64,000 nucleotides of DNA from Vallitalea pronyensis (lineage in GTDB: Bacteria > Bacillota > Clostridia > Lachnospirales > Vallitaleaceae). How positions within the stretch are numbered: the first letter of the stretch is position 1; each line of letters opens with the position of its first letter. This document shows, piece after piece, positions 17,203 to 26,634 of the stretch. Position numbers and translations under genes: made by a program. The notes below the pieces were generated by a model. That model was not told the origin of the DNA and did no database searches. It saw nothing but the letters and a program-made list of their open reading frames with translations. The stretch spans positions 62,001 through 126,000 of the forward strand of contig NZ_CP058649.1 of the NCBI RefSeq assembly GCF_018141445.1, given 5' to 3'.

Positions 17203-18741
17203 TTATCTTTTATGTGCTTTTATAATGACATTTTGGTTATGACTCCATACCACATCCACTTGGTCAAACCCCACTTTATTAAGCAATGCAATTTGATGCT
17301 CTAGTGTAAAAGGGATATCAATATGGCATAACGCTGGACGGTTCACCTTCAACTGATGATAGCGCTCTATCAATTTTCTTTCTTCTTCTTCGTCAACAAC
17401 ATAATCACCCTCAATGTATAAACCACCATTCGATAGCCCTTGGTATATTTTCTTGTAAATATGTCCTTTTTCTTTTTCCAAGAAATGATGCATGGTCATG
17501 GAAGATATGACATAATCATATGTCTGCTCTTCATATGGATAGGTACTATAAGAATCCATAATTAATGTTATTTGGTCTAAGTGCTCTGCATAGTTCTGCC
17601 TGAGGACCTCTAACATGTCATGGGACAAATCAATGCCAGTAACCTTAGCTGCTGGACACCTGTTAAAAATACTCTTTAATTCAAGGCCTGTGCCACATCC
17701 AAGGTCTAACAGTGTTACCACGTTATCGGTCTTATGCATAGGTGAGGCTAGCATGTTGTAATACTCATGAAATTTTGCCACTGTTCTTGCCATGTGCTGT
17801 TCATAAGACTCTGCCCTGTTATTAAAGAATTCCCCCATTTCTTCCACTTTGTCAAGGTCACCATTAAAATCATACGTCACACCTTGACGCTCCATACCTA
17901 TTCCTTCATACAAACCTTGGGCAACCTTATTATATAGGCTGGTATCGCAATGTAAATACTGTTTACCTTGCTCTGCATACCAAGACCCTATAGCGTTCAT
18001 AAAAACCTTGCTATACCCCTTTCCTCGGTGTTTTTCGTCTATGGTAATATAGCGTAAGTAGGCATTGTTTTCTGGTGAACCCCATATAGCTAAATCTGTC
18101 GCTTCACCATACCCTATGACCTCATCTTCCTTATCGCGTAATACCAGAGAAAACTTGGTACGTTCATCGCCCTGCTCCACCATAAGTTTCACTTGATGAT
18201 CGTTACTCACTTCTAACTGGCACATATCCCAAACATAATACACGTTCTCATGGTGTACCATTAAACCATATTCAATAAGCAATTTCTTTACATGATCCAT
18301 GGATTCATGTAATTTCCCATGTCGAGCATAACAGCTCATACCTGCAATATGGTCAAAAGCAAAAACCTTCGTCATACCCTTGTCATTAAAATAATTGAAA
18401 GCCTCTTCTAAAAGCGAGACCCCTGCCTCATGACATTCTGGGTTAAAATACAGATGTCTTATATTACCTAATTCAGGCTCTATGTGTTTTTCTCCTTGTT
18501 CGTCATAGTGTATGCCAGCTAAACCATATTGGATAAAACCAACCATGTGGCCTTTTTCATTCACATAAGCTTGTATGGATTGCTCTTGATAGATGGGACA
18601 TCCCTCTAGTGTCTCATGCCATAGGCACGCTGAAAATTGTTCATAGGTTGTAGGCAGCATGTAAGGTATCTGCCCTTCAAATCTTTTCATATAATTATAG
18701 ATTAAATAATCGTTGCTTGGATTAATTGTAATGTGTTCCAT
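17203..18741 (-). CDS. Double GNAT - SAM methyltransferase fusion protein
   Basis: 512 aa. Residues 60-155 look like a degenerate GNAT fold. Residues 200-300 are a recognisable GNAT acetyltransferase (AYLRYITIDEKHRGKGYSKVFMNA contains the R/Q-x-x-G-x-G/A-like acetyl-CoA loop). Residues 320-510 are a class I methyltransferase (LLDLGCGTGLEL, GIDLSHDML). The start ATG follows AAAGGAG. Both activities need a small donor (acetyl-CoA and SAM); acceptor unknown. It is a single-gene unit. The three-module order is unusual; an assembly-level fusion is unlikely since there is no frame break. Confidence 0.88.
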   Translation of the reverse strand: MEHITINPSNDYLIYNYMKRFEGQIPYMLPTTYEQFSACLWHETLEGCPIYQEQSIQAYVNEKGHMVGFIQYGLAGIHYDEQGEKHIEPELGNIRHLYFNPECHEAGVSLLEEAFNYFNDKGMTKVFAFDHIAGMSCYARHGKLHESMDHVKKLLIEYGLMVHHENVYYVWDMCQLEVSNDHQVKLMVEQGDERTKFSLVLRDKEDEVIGYGEATDLAIWGSPENNAYLRYITIDEKHRGKGYSKVFMNAIGSWYAEQGKQYLHCDTSLYNKVAQGLYEGIGMERQGVTYDFNGDLDKVEEMGEFFNNRAESYEQHMARTVAKFHEYYNMLASPMHKTDNVVTLLDLGCGTGLELKSIFNRCPAAKVTGIDLSHDMLEVLRQNYAEHLDQITLIMDSYSTYPYEEQTYDYVISSMTMHHFLEKEKGHIYKKIYQGLSNGGLYIEGDYVVDEEEERKLIERYHQLKVNRPALCHIDIPFTLEHQIALLNKVGFDQVDVVWSHNQNVIIKAHKR

Positions 18742-18879
18742 TGTAATATTCTCCTTTTGCTTCCTTCATATTTTATTAATTAGAATCTTGATTACTTAGG
18801 ATAGAAGAGTAAGTCACTCCTCTATCCATCTACTTACAATGCAGTATGCATCTCCATATTAAGTAATCGCCCTTTTCAT

Positions 18880-19077
18880 TCAAGCACGAATGATATCCCC
18901 AGATCGCATACACTTTGTACACATATAGACACGCTTCGCTGCGCCATTCTCCATGATACGTATACGCTTAAGGTTAGGCTTCATCTTACGATTACTTCTA
19001 CCACTTACATGTGACCTGGTCACGCTTATTTTCTTACCAAAAGTTGTTTTTTTATCACACTTATAACATCTGGCCAT
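18880..19077 (-). CDS. rpmB: 50S ribosomal protein L28
   Basis: 65 aa from ATG 19077 (MARCYKCDK), with AAGGAAG upstream; 11 further residues in frame precede it but carry no ribosome binding site. The conserved core TFGKKISVTRSHVSGRSNRKMKPNL and the CxxC pairs (CYKC and CTKC) identify the zinc-binding C+ form of L28, a large-subunit protein. Monocistronic, as usual. Confidence 0.96.
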   Translation of the reverse strand: MARCYKCDKKTTFGKKISVTRSHVSGRSNRKMKPNLKRIRIMENGAAKRVYMCTKCMRSGDIIRA

Positions 19078-19257
19078 TTTTATCTTCCTTTCTTGTTGGT
19101 TCTTCACCATTTTCTATGTTGTTATTGATTGGGTTAACATTCATGTATATCCTCTAATACACTGGCTATACACCTCCTTTCATATGTGTAAGCTTGTATT
19201 AAAACCTTTAACTTTCACTACCTTCATCTGTCCTCTAACCCTGTCTTATAAAAAAAC

Positions 19258-19288
19258 ATCAAAAAAAAGCATGCCTAAGCATACTTTT
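19258..19288 (-). terminator. Terminator hairpin in the rpmB upstream region
   Basis: Minus strand AAAAGTATGC-TTAG-GCATGC followed by a long T-run. It ends any transcript coming from the structured region at 19311-19414 or further upstream. Near-identical to the terminator at 11728-11750. Confidence 0.75.
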
Positions 19289-19310
19289 CAACACAAATTA
19301 AGAGTACAAA

Positions 19311-19414
19311 GCGACTATGTCGCGTCTTGTGAAGCAAGTTGTATCGTTAGGAAAGTACCCTTAACGCATATGAAAATGCTTCTGTTTCATATGCTAAGTT
19401 CAAGGACTTTCCTA
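19311..19414 (-). other. Possible structured non-coding RNA element
   Basis: Nested complementary arms: TAGGAAAGT (19348-19356) with ACTTTCCTA (19406-19414), CTTA with TAAG, and a perfect 10-bp GCATATGAAA (19366-19375) with TTTCATATGC (19385-19394). Next to it is GCGAC/GTCGC (19311-19323). On the minus strand the array is followed 30 bp later by a terminator with a T-run, as for a small RNA. No ORF fits. It matches no RNA family I know. Confidence 0.4.
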
Positions 19415-19510
19415 TAAGAAGAATAAAAGGTAATCGATATGCATCACATAACCATTACCTCATTAACGCTCCCTATAAAAATGAATGTCATTAATAATAC
19501 ATTCACTGAT

Positions 19511-19543
19511 CAAAAATAAAAGGCATCTTAAAATAAGATACCT
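19511..19543 (-). terminator. Rho-independent terminator
   Basis: Minus-strand AGGTATCTTA-TTT-TAAGATGCCT followed by TTTATTTTTG. It lies 300 bp after the nitroreductase stop codon; the 300 bp between (19544-19847) contains no recognisable gene. Confidence 0.8.
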
Positions 19544-19847
19544 GATTTTAGCTTCTACGTTTTATCTAAGCCAACTATTGAGTTGAAATAATATGATTAT
19601 CCTTATTTTAGGTATTATTCAAAAAAGTACACTGAATAGACCTTTTCACAGTTATAAAATTCCATAGGCTATTTTATCTGCAAGGTTAGTCCATATACTT
19701 CTTGAATCCATTATTCAATTTGATGAATTATCCTAAAATAAGTACGTATCTTCTCAAAACAAAAGTCCTCCTAAATCATAATACATATAGTATACAAGTT
19801 CTGTCTAGCCTTGTCAAGGGATTAGCATTGACAGGTATATTAAGCCT

Positions 19848-20702
19848 TTAATGTGTATCTTCTACCTCATTATGCCATTCCCAGCTGCCTACATAGGTGA
19901 ATGATTCATCCTTGATATCATCTTTTTTAAGCCATTGCCCTTTTAATCCTTTTTCATTGGCCACATAATCAAAGTGAGCTTTAGCAATGCCCATATCATT
20001 AAAACTCATCATAAATTTTTGCTTTTTGTTTGATGGTGTGGGCATATTGACATTATAAAAATCATAGGTCTTATGGGATTTTAGGATACGCCAAGGCTGT
20101 TTATTGGATGCTGATGGTGCTAGTCGAACCATATGCAGCACATCCGCATATGGACCAGCTTCTTTTATGGATAACGGTGTATTAAAATCCTTATGAAAAA
20201 ACAGTTCTTTCCATGGTTTTCGTTGATCTGCTTTGGATAACTTTCTTGTCAGCTTTTCGAAACCTCTTATGTTGCCACCATAACCTATGGGTGAAACCAT
20301 GACTACTTGTTCGTTATCTTTTAGAGCAATCATCTTCATGGCATCTTTACTGTTAAATGTACCCCCTAACCAGCACGTGCCAAGTCCCAGCTCTGTCGCC
20401 TTAAGTATAATGCCTTCAAAGGCATAACCAAATTCTACAGCTGCATCATAATCGTCCATTAATTCTTTATTGAGTATACCTATGATAAAGGTTGATGCAC
20501 CTTTAATCATACCATAAGTACCTAGCTTCATGCCTTCTTCCAGTTGAAAATCAATCAAGTCAAATCGAAAGTATTGTCCTCTTAGATTGTCCAGTACTTC
20601 TCTCATGATACCTTTTTTCTCTTGTTCCACAGCTTTCTTTGTATACGTTCTAACTGAACGTCTTATCTTGATTATGTCTGTGGGTGATGTATTGAAGATC
20701 AT
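19848..20702 (-). CDS. Nitroreductase family protein (TM1586-like)
   Basis: 284 aa from ATG 20702, which follows TTAGGAGGCG; an in-frame ATG 27 nt upstream contains the ribosome binding site within its own coding part and is rejected. RRSVRTYT near the N-terminus is the FMN-phosphate-binding pattern of nitroreductases, and GLGTCWLGGTF plus VSPIGYGG are typical of the second half of that fold. SNKQPWRI marks a repeat-like second FMN-binding loop, as in the fused TM1586 type. Expected to be an FMN- and NAD(P)H-dependent oxidoreductase; substrate unknown. Confidence 0.85.
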   Translation of the reverse strand: MIFNTSPTDIIKIRRSVRTYTKKAVEQEKKGIMREVLDNLRGQYFRFDLIDFQLEEGMKLGTYGMIKGASTFIIGILNKELMDDYDAAVEFGYAFEGIILKATELGLGTCWLGGTFNSKDAMKMIALKDNEQVVMVSPIGYGGNIRGFEKLTRKLSKADQRKPWKELFFHKDFNTPLSIKEAGPYADVLHMVRLAPSASNKQPWRILKSHKTYDFYNVNMPTPSNKKQKFMMSFNDMGIAKAHFDYVANEKGLKGQWLKKDDIKDESFTYVGSWEWHNEVEDTH

Positions 20703-20784
20703 GATATAACGCCTCCTAACTTGAATCATTTAAACCTTTTTATCATTATCCTATAAAACAAAGCATCTGTATACGCATATTCAT

Positions 20785-20821
20785 AAAAATAGACGAATAT
20801 TCTATAAAAAATATCCGCCTA
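20785..20821 (-). terminator. Terminator after M42 peptidase gene
   Basis: Minus strand AGGCGGATATT / AATATTCGTCT (G-U pairs valid on this strand) followed by ATTTTTATG, 14 bp after the stop codon. Confidence 0.7.
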
Positions 20822-20834
20822 TCCTATTTTTTTC

Positions 20835-21860
20835 TTATTTAATATATTCTAGGAGTAATTGAAGGGTATTCATCATACCTTGAATGTGGGTTCTCTCCAT
20901 ACCGTGAGATGCATGAACCCCTGGTCCGATAAGGGCTCCTTTTACATTATTGCCTGCTCTTAATGCGGCTGATACATCGGACCCGTAACGTGGATAAACA
21001 TCAAGGGCATAATTCAGCTTATGCTCTTTGGCTAAGTCCACCATGCGATTAACCATATGGTAATCATAAGGACCTGAAGAATCTTTGACACATATGGAGA
21101 CATCTCTTTCCGTACAACTCAAATCATCACCCATAGCCCCCATATCAATGGCAATCAGCTCACTGACATCTTCTGGTATGTAAGATGATCCATGACCCAC
21201 TTCCTCATAAGTGGAGATGAATATGTTAAGGGTTTTCTCAGGTACAATCTGGTAATCCTTGATGTACTTTAACAAACCAAATAAAATAGCAACCCCTGCT
21301 TTATCATCCAGATGTCTTGACTTAACAAAACCATTCTCTGTGATGCTAACCCTTGGGTCAAAAGCGATAAAGTTTCCAACTTCAATACCTAATTTTTCTA
21401 CATCTTCTTTCGATGACACGATCTCATCAATTCTAATTTCCATATTTTCTTCACTGCGCTTATGCTCTGCTGCATCGTTATACACGTGAACGGAAGGCAT
21501 GGTCGTTAGTATAGTACCCTCATAGACTTTATCATCCCGTGTAAAAATCTTGCAGTATTCCCCTTCAATGCTGTTCATCATATAGCCGCCAATGCTGGTA
21601 AATCGAATGGTACCACTGGCTTTTATGGATCGTACCATAGCACCTAAGGTATCTGCGTGTGCCGATAATCCAAGTACCTCTTTACTTTTACCCTTTATGG
21701 TGATTATACCGCAACCTTTGTTGGTAAACGTCATGGTATAACCCAGTGAGGCCGCCTCTTCTTTTAATAAAGCCATGATGTGATGGCAGAACCCGCTTGG
21801 ACTTTCTGTCTTCAATAATTTTTCAACAGTCTCTAATACGTACCCCTTATAATGCTTCAT
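20835..21860 (-). CDS. M42 family metallopeptidase (tetrahedral aminopeptidase)
   Basis: 341 aa. Metal ligands and catalytic residues of the family are visible: AHADTLG (His/Asp, about residue 68), SRHLDDKAG (about 182), YEEVGHG (about 217), AIDMGAM (about 239) and the final GVHASHGMER (about 322). M42 enzymes are cytosolic dodecameric Zn/Co aminopeptidases that trim peptides. The start ATG follows GAAGGAG. It is separated from its neighbours by short gaps; the terminator after it makes it the last gene of its transcript. Confidence 0.93.
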   Translation of the reverse strand: MKHYKGYVLETVEKLLKTESPSGFCHHIMALLKEEAASLGYTMTFTNKGCGIITIKGKSKEVLGLSAHADTLGAMVRSIKASGTIRFTSIGGYMMNSIEGEYCKIFTRDDKVYEGTILTTMPSVHVYNDAAEHKRSEENMEIRIDEIVSSKEDVEKLGIEVGNFIAFDPRVSITENGFVKSRHLDDKAGVAILFGLLKYIKDYQIVPEKTLNIFISTYEEVGHGSSYIPEDVSELIAIDMGAMGDDLSCTERDVSICVKDSSGPYDYHMVNRMVDLAKEHKLNYALDVYPRYGSDVSAALRAGNNVKGALIGPGVHASHGMERTHIQGMMNTLQLLLEYIK

Positions 21861-21924
21861 ACAAACAACTCCTTCTCTCTTTATGATGTGTGTTATGACT
21901 TCTTGTGATGATCAACCAACCCGG

Positions 21925-22788
21925 TTACATGTCTTTGGGTTGGGATTGTAAGTTCTCTGGGTTAATGATGTTCACATCCATGTGTGGATATGGAATGGAA
22001 ATATTTTCATTGTCAAAAGCGATCTTCATCTGTTCGATGAGGTCAAATTTGACTGTTAGGTAATCTTCTGTCTTGCACCATACAAGAACTGCAAAATTCA
22101 CAGAACTATCCCCATGCTCAACGATATTAATGTATGGCTCTTTATCTTTCATCACCATTGGATGCTGGTCAATAACCTGACGTATCACGCGTTTCACCTC
22201 ATATGTATCTACTTCATAAGCCACACCAAAGATTAAATCAACACGTCGTATATGCATGGTGGAGTGATTGATGATACTGTCGTTGGATAAGCCCCCGTTA
22301 GGAATGGTAATCACCTTATTGTCCCTTGTTTTTAAGGTGGTATAGAATACCTGAATGTCTTCTACAATACCTTCATGCCCATGAGCTTGTTCCTCAATAA
22401 AATCCCCTACTTTAAATGGTCTAAGCAATAAAATCAGAATACCGCCTGTAAGGTTGCCCAGACTTCCTTGTAAAGCCATACCTAGCCCAATACCTGTTGC
22501 ACCAATAATCGCTAATAAAGGCGCTGTTTCAACACCCAAATTCTGTATAACCATGACGATTAGCAATGCTTTTAATACCAAGCGTATAGCGGATATAAGA
22601 AACCGGGTTAAGGAAATATCCACCTTTGATTTGGTAAAAAACTTTTCTAACATTTTCATGGCGTATTTGATGACTTTTAACCCCACAAACAGCAAAATGA
22701 TACTGATAACTATTTTTAGGCCGTATGTTGTTAAAGCCGTTACGATGTTCAGTTTAATGGTATTCCATTGTAATGTTAACTGATCCAT
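21925..22788 (-). CDS. MscS-family small-conductance mechanosensitive channel
   Basis: 287 aa. Three N-terminal membrane helices (about 20-45, 62-85, 90-125); the third is the glycine/alanine-rich pore helix GIGLGMALQGSLGNLTGGILILLLRPFKVGDF, shown here only as the family hallmark. A soluble beta domain follows (TIPNGGLSNDSIINHS). The channel opens on membrane tension during osmotic downshock. Length matches the E. coli MscS type. Confidence 0.94.
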   Translation of the reverse strand: MDQLTLQWNTIKLNIVTALTTYGLKIVISIILLFVGLKVIKYAMKMLEKFFTKSKVDISLTRFLISAIRLVLKALLIVMVIQNLGVETAPLLAIIGATGIGLGMALQGSLGNLTGGILILLLRPFKVGDFIEEQAHGHEGIVEDIQVFYTTLKTRDNKVITIPNGGLSNDSIINHSTMHIRRVDLIFGVAYEVDTYEVKRVIRQVIDQHPMVMKDKEPYINIVEHGDSSVNFAVLVWCKTEDYLTVKFDLIEQMKIAFDNENISIPYPHMDVNIINPENLQSQPKDM

Positions 22789-22874
22789 GTATATGTCTCC
22801 TCTCTTGTCTTGATGTATTTATAGGCTAATCCCTTTCACATGTTACTTTAATGAATCTATGGGATTATCTTACC

Positions 22875-24677
22875 TTAGGATGCTTCTTGTTCTTGGGTGG
22901 AGGTTTCTTCTTCATCCACTTGATCATGATCTTGTAATAAAATAAGGGGTGAAATATCCTTCCATTTGGTCATGGCAACATCCTTGGTATACACCTTATC
23001 TAAATAAGCATATTTAATGTTGAATACATATTCTTCACCATTACTCAACTTCAACGCAATGTATTTTCCATCATAGGAACAATATATAAGCTTTACACTT
23101 TCCTTATCCTCAATTATCTTACGATGCACCAATTGATCCATGATGACTGCTTGGTCGTCTTTGGAGAGGGCATAGATTTTACCCTGTACAGGGTCATCTG
23201 TTATGGTCTTAAGATTGAACCCTGGATGATTGACACTAAAAGCATACAAATCACTGATACCTGTTTCAATAATACGCCAGCCCTCATCACCTTTTTCCAA
23301 TGCAAAGCGTTCGTAATCTTGATAATAGGTCGTTGATGATGCCATGACAAAGGCATACTGTCCATCTGTGTTCATATACCGTATAAAGACGTCTCCATTA
23401 AAATAAGCTGCAATCTGCTCCTGTATGGTTGTATCGTAAGTGACTTGGTTTGCCTTAGGTGTATCAAATGTATATGCACCATAAGCTGTATCATCCAAAA
23501 ATGCATATGCATCTTTTCCTACTAACGCATAGGTTTCATCCACTTCATAAACGATTCTATACGCCTTTTTACCATAGTCAAAGCGTATGTCCATTTTTTG
23601 ATACACTTCTTCTGGTATATCTAATTGTGCCTTAATGATGAGATCTTCTATATGCAGCAGTTTATTATCCTTATAGGCATAGGGGTAGTTGCCAAACACA
23701 ATATAGGTCTCTTGAGGTAAGGCTTCTAATGCGTCTAGTAATGCTGTACAATAGGTTTCAATCTTACCAAGGACTAATTTGTTTTTTTCATGCATAACAT
23801 CTTCTTTTGTAAATCTTTTAAGATAACGTCCATAAGTTTCAAAAATCTTATCCACATGTGTATCATCCGTTACAATTAATAGGTGTTTTATTAAGGCTTG
23901 CTCTCCTAAGAGCAAATCTTTTAGAATCTCCTCTATGTGGGCTGATGTTAATTGATCTGTTTGATCCATGATGGTGATGGCTCTTTTGGGTGTATCTTCT
24001 TGTTGTTGATAGATGCCATAGAGCTCATTGCTCCGTGCCTTACTCATGTCTTGCATCTCTTTGGCAAAAGCTTCTTGATTGACCTTAAGCACAACATCCA
24101 CTTGGTCAGTTAAGGGATTAACTGCTTCAATGCCCATGATGGGGGGAATGTGAAAATCATCTAAGGACACCTGAAGTAAAGACGCCTTAGCTGTCAACTT
24201 ATCCAGTAACTTATTTTCTAAGGCATGAGGCAGAGCTAGCAAATCCTTATCCCTTAAGGTAATATGCTTAAAAACCAGATGGATGGTTCTATCCGTTGTT
24301 TCAAAGGCAACATCCATGGCAATGGGCACATATAGACCACGTATAATCATGTTTATATAAGCTTTTCCTTCTGCTGTGTTGATATAACCATCTTGAATTC
24401 GTTCTTTTTCAGAAAGCTGCAGTCCTTTTATCCGTTCGCTAAACATGGTACTGACCACATCACTTGGTATCTTAATGGTTACGCTATCACCTTCTATCTG
24501 CATAATGCTATGGATATCGTTTTTAAAGTAGGTTTTCATAGGCAGTTGATTAAATACCACTTGAAACCTGGCATGATGCAAATAGATAAATAAACTGGTA
24601 ATGCATATTACAAGTACACCAAATACACTTGCCCCTATTATCAGTGCTTTTTTATATTGGAAATTAATTTTTTTCAT
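22875..24677 (-). CDS. Membrane-anchored extracytoplasmic protein of unknown function
   Basis: 600 aa. One N-terminal membrane helix (residues about 11-32) followed by an outside-facing region; no lipobox. The central part has patterns like VTYDTTIQEQIAAYF and the C-terminus is acidic and Gln/Glu rich (DHDQVDEEETSTQEQEAS). No known domain was recognised. The AGGAGG ribosome binding site is 26 nt from the ATG with a perfect hairpin in between (see 24687-24710), so initiation may depend on RNA folding. Confidence 0.75.
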   Translation of the reverse strand: MKKINFQYKKALIIGASVFGVLVICITSLFIYLHHARFQVVFNQLPMKTYFKNDIHSIMQIEGDSVTIKIPSDVVSTMFSERIKGLQLSEKERIQDGYINTAEGKAYINMIIRGLYVPIAMDVAFETTDRTIHLVFKHITLRDKDLLALPHALENKLLDKLTAKASLLQVSLDDFHIPPIMGIEAVNPLTDQVDVVLKVNQEAFAKEMQDMSKARSNELYGIYQQQEDTPKRAITIMDQTDQLTSAHIEEILKDLLLGEQALIKHLLIVTDDTHVDKIFETYGRYLKRFTKEDVMHEKNKLVLGKIETYCTALLDALEALPQETYIVFGNYPYAYKDNKLLHIEDLIIKAQLDIPEEVYQKMDIRFDYGKKAYRIVYEVDETYALVGKDAYAFLDDTAYGAYTFDTPKANQVTYDTTIQEQIAAYFNGDVFIRYMNTDGQYAFVMASSTTYYQDYERFALEKGDEGWRIIETGISDLYAFSVNHPGFNLKTITDDPVQGKIYALSKDDQAVIMDQLVHRKIIEDKESVKLIYCSYDGKYIALKLSNGEEYVFNIKYAYLDKVYTKDVAMTKWKDISPLILLQDHDQVDEEETSTQEQEAS

Positions 24678-24686
24678 CGATATATG

Positions 24687-24710
24687 ACAGGATATTATCC
24701 TGTTCCTCCT
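24687..24710 (-). promoter_or_regulatory. Hairpin between Shine-Dalgarno and start codon
   Basis: Minus strand: AGGAGGA (24710-24704), then ACAGGAT-AAT-ATCCTGT (a 7-bp stem), then nine bases to the ATG at 24677. Looping out the stem would shorten the spacing to about 10 nt. No alternative ATG/GTG/TTG is better placed in frame. Confidence 0.5.
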
Positions 24711-24930
24711 AACCCTTTATCACCCAATTTTTAACTGTTCAAAACTATTCCATACTATTATATAGCCTGCCTTGCCATAAAACAAGTTACCATAAGGAAA
24801 TTCATTATATGTTCACAAATCCCTACAGATTTCTTGATTAAGTTAAGTCCACTACCATCATCTATTCATAAATGTCCAGGGTATATAATCGTCAATTTAT
24901 TACGATTATAACCATATAATCATAAAATAA

Positions 24931-25013
24931 AACCATGGTAGATGAGGTTGTCTTATGATGTCTTGTTAAGCCAATACATCCTAAGACAGCCTTTACATAA
25001 TCCATGGTTTTCA
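24931..25013 (-). terminator. Large inverted-repeat terminator after asnS
   Basis: Outer arms AAAACCATGG / CCATGGTTTT (10 bp) and inner arms GGCTGTCTTA-GATGT / ACATC-TAAGACAACC with small bulges. On the minus strand the structure is followed by TTTTATTTTATG. The stretch 24711-24930 upstream of it shows no gene. Confidence 0.65.
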
Positions 25014-25052
25014 GTGAAACCCTTCTGGGTATTCTTTTCTTATAGCAAATCC

Positions 25053-26444
25053 TTAAATATCACAGTTATTGACTGTTCTTGGGAAAGGTATGACGTCACG
25101 AATATTGCTCATACCTGTCACATACATGATAGCCCTTTCAAACCCAAGCCCAAAACCAGCATGGGCCACACTGCCATACTTACGTGTATCAAGATACCAG
25201 CTATAATCTTCTTTTTCTAGACCCATTTCATCCATACGAGCTACGAGCTTATCATAGTCATCTTCTCTCTGGCTGCCACCAATGATTTCACCAACACCAG
25301 GAGCGAGAAGGTCCATGGCTGCTACGGTCTTATTGTCATCATTCATCTTCATGTAGAAGGCTTTAATATCTTTTGGATAATTAATCACGAATACAGGCTT
25401 CTTATACACTTTCTCTGTAAGGTAACGCTCATGTTCTGTTTGAAGGTCAATGCCCCATTTCACAGGAAACTCAAACTTTTCATCGCTTTTTTCTAAAATG
25501 TCAATGGCTTCTGTATAGGTAATACGCGCAAACTCGTTATTTAAGACATTATCCAAACGAGCTATTAAACCTTTATCAACGAATTTATTGAAAAACGCCA
25601 TTTCTTCTGGTGCATTGTCTTTCACAAAACGAATAATATGCTTCATCATGGCCTCTGCCACATCCATATCATCCACAATATCTGCAAATGCCATCTCCGG
25701 TTCAATCATCCAGAATTCTGCCGCATGCCTTGGTGTGTTGGAATTTTCCGCTCGAAATGTAGGCCCAAAGGTATACACATTACGAAATGCCATGGCATAG
25801 GTTTCTACGTTCAACTGGCCGCTCACCGTTAGATTGGTCTCTTTTCCAAAGAAATCTTTCTTGTAATCAATACTGCCTTCTTCTGTCTTAGGCAGGTTAT
25901 TAGGGTCCAGGGTACTGACACGGAACATTTCACCTGCTCCCTCACAGTCACTACCTGTAAGAATGGGTGTATGCACATAGACGTATCCACGACTCATAAA
26001 AAATTCATGTATGGCTTGAGCCACTAATGAACGGACACGAAAAACAGCTGTAAATGCATTGGTACGCGGTCTTAAGTGCGAAATGGTGCGGAGATACTCA
26101 AAGGTATGACGTTTCTTTTGTAAGGGGTAATCCGGTGAAGAGGCACCTTCAACGGTCACGCTTGCTGCTTGTATTTCAAAAGGCTGCTTTGCATCAGGTG
26201 TTTCAATGAACTTACCCTTAACAATAATAGCAGACCCTACATTCAACTTGGAAACTTCCATAAAATTGTCTAACGTATTATCCATGACGATTTGAATATT
26301 CTCAAAGAATGTACCATCATTGAGTACAATAAATCCAAATGCTTTGGATGCTCGAACACTTCTAATCCAACCAGACACCGTTATTTCTTGATTCACATAC
26401 TGGCTGGTATGTCTAAATAGCTCTTTTACTGCCGTATATTTCAT
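25053..26444 (-). CDS. asnS: Asparaginyl-tRNA synthetase
   Basis: 463 aa, the usual length. N-terminal OB-fold anticodon-binding domain ([22 protein letters not shown]), then class II motifs: motif 1 ([21 protein letters not shown]), motif 2 ([21 protein letters not shown]) and motif 3 ([12 protein letters not shown]). The [11 protein letters not shown] pattern is typical of AsnRS rather than AspRS. It charges tRNA-Asn with asparagine. Start ATG follows AAGGAGAAC. Head-to-head with the M29 aminopeptidase gene; no T-box leader is visible in the 190-bp gap. Confidence 0.96.
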   Translation of the reverse strand: MKYTAVKELFRHTSQYVNQEITVSGWIRSVRASKAFGFIVLNDGTFFENIQIVMDNTLDNFMEVSKLNVGSAIIVKGKFIETPDAKQPFEIQAASVTVEGASSPDYPLQKKRHTFEYLRTISHLRPRTNAFTAVFRVRSLVAQAIHEFFMSRGYVYVHTPILTGSDCEGAGEMFRVSTLDPNNLPKTEEGSIDYKKDFFGKETNLTVSGQLNVETYAMAFRNVYTFGPTFRAENSNTPRHAAEFWMIEPEMAFADIVDDMDVAEAMMKHIIRFVKDNAPEEMAFFNKFVDKGLIARLDNVLNNEFARITYTEAIDILEKSDEKFEFPVKWGIDLQTEHERYLTEKVYKKPVFVINYPKDIKAFYMKMNDDNKTVAAMDLLAPGVGEIIGGSQREDDYDKLVARMDEMGLEKEDYSWYLDTRKYGSVAHAGFGLGFERAIMYVTGMSNIRDVIPFPRTVNNCDI

Positions 26445-26634
26445 AACAGTTCTCCTTCCTACTTACTTTCTATATGGTATTATACCATAGTCATGGACAT
26501 TATTTTAACACTAAATACAGGATAAGTAAAATAAATCATTTTGGTGTCATGAATCCTCTTATTTTTTTAAATAAATTGTGTTATACTCATCATATCATGG
26601 TCTATAATGATATCGAATTAAGGGAGGAAGGAAT

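Noticed and set aside
19311-19414. RNase P RNA because of AGGAAAGTCC on the minus strand
   Set aside because: Other conserved parts of RNase P RNA are missing and the complementary arms explain the string locally.
26445-26634. T-box riboswitch for asnS
   Set aside because: The divergent gap is only 190 bp and contains neither a T-box sequence nor a leader terminator on the minus strand.
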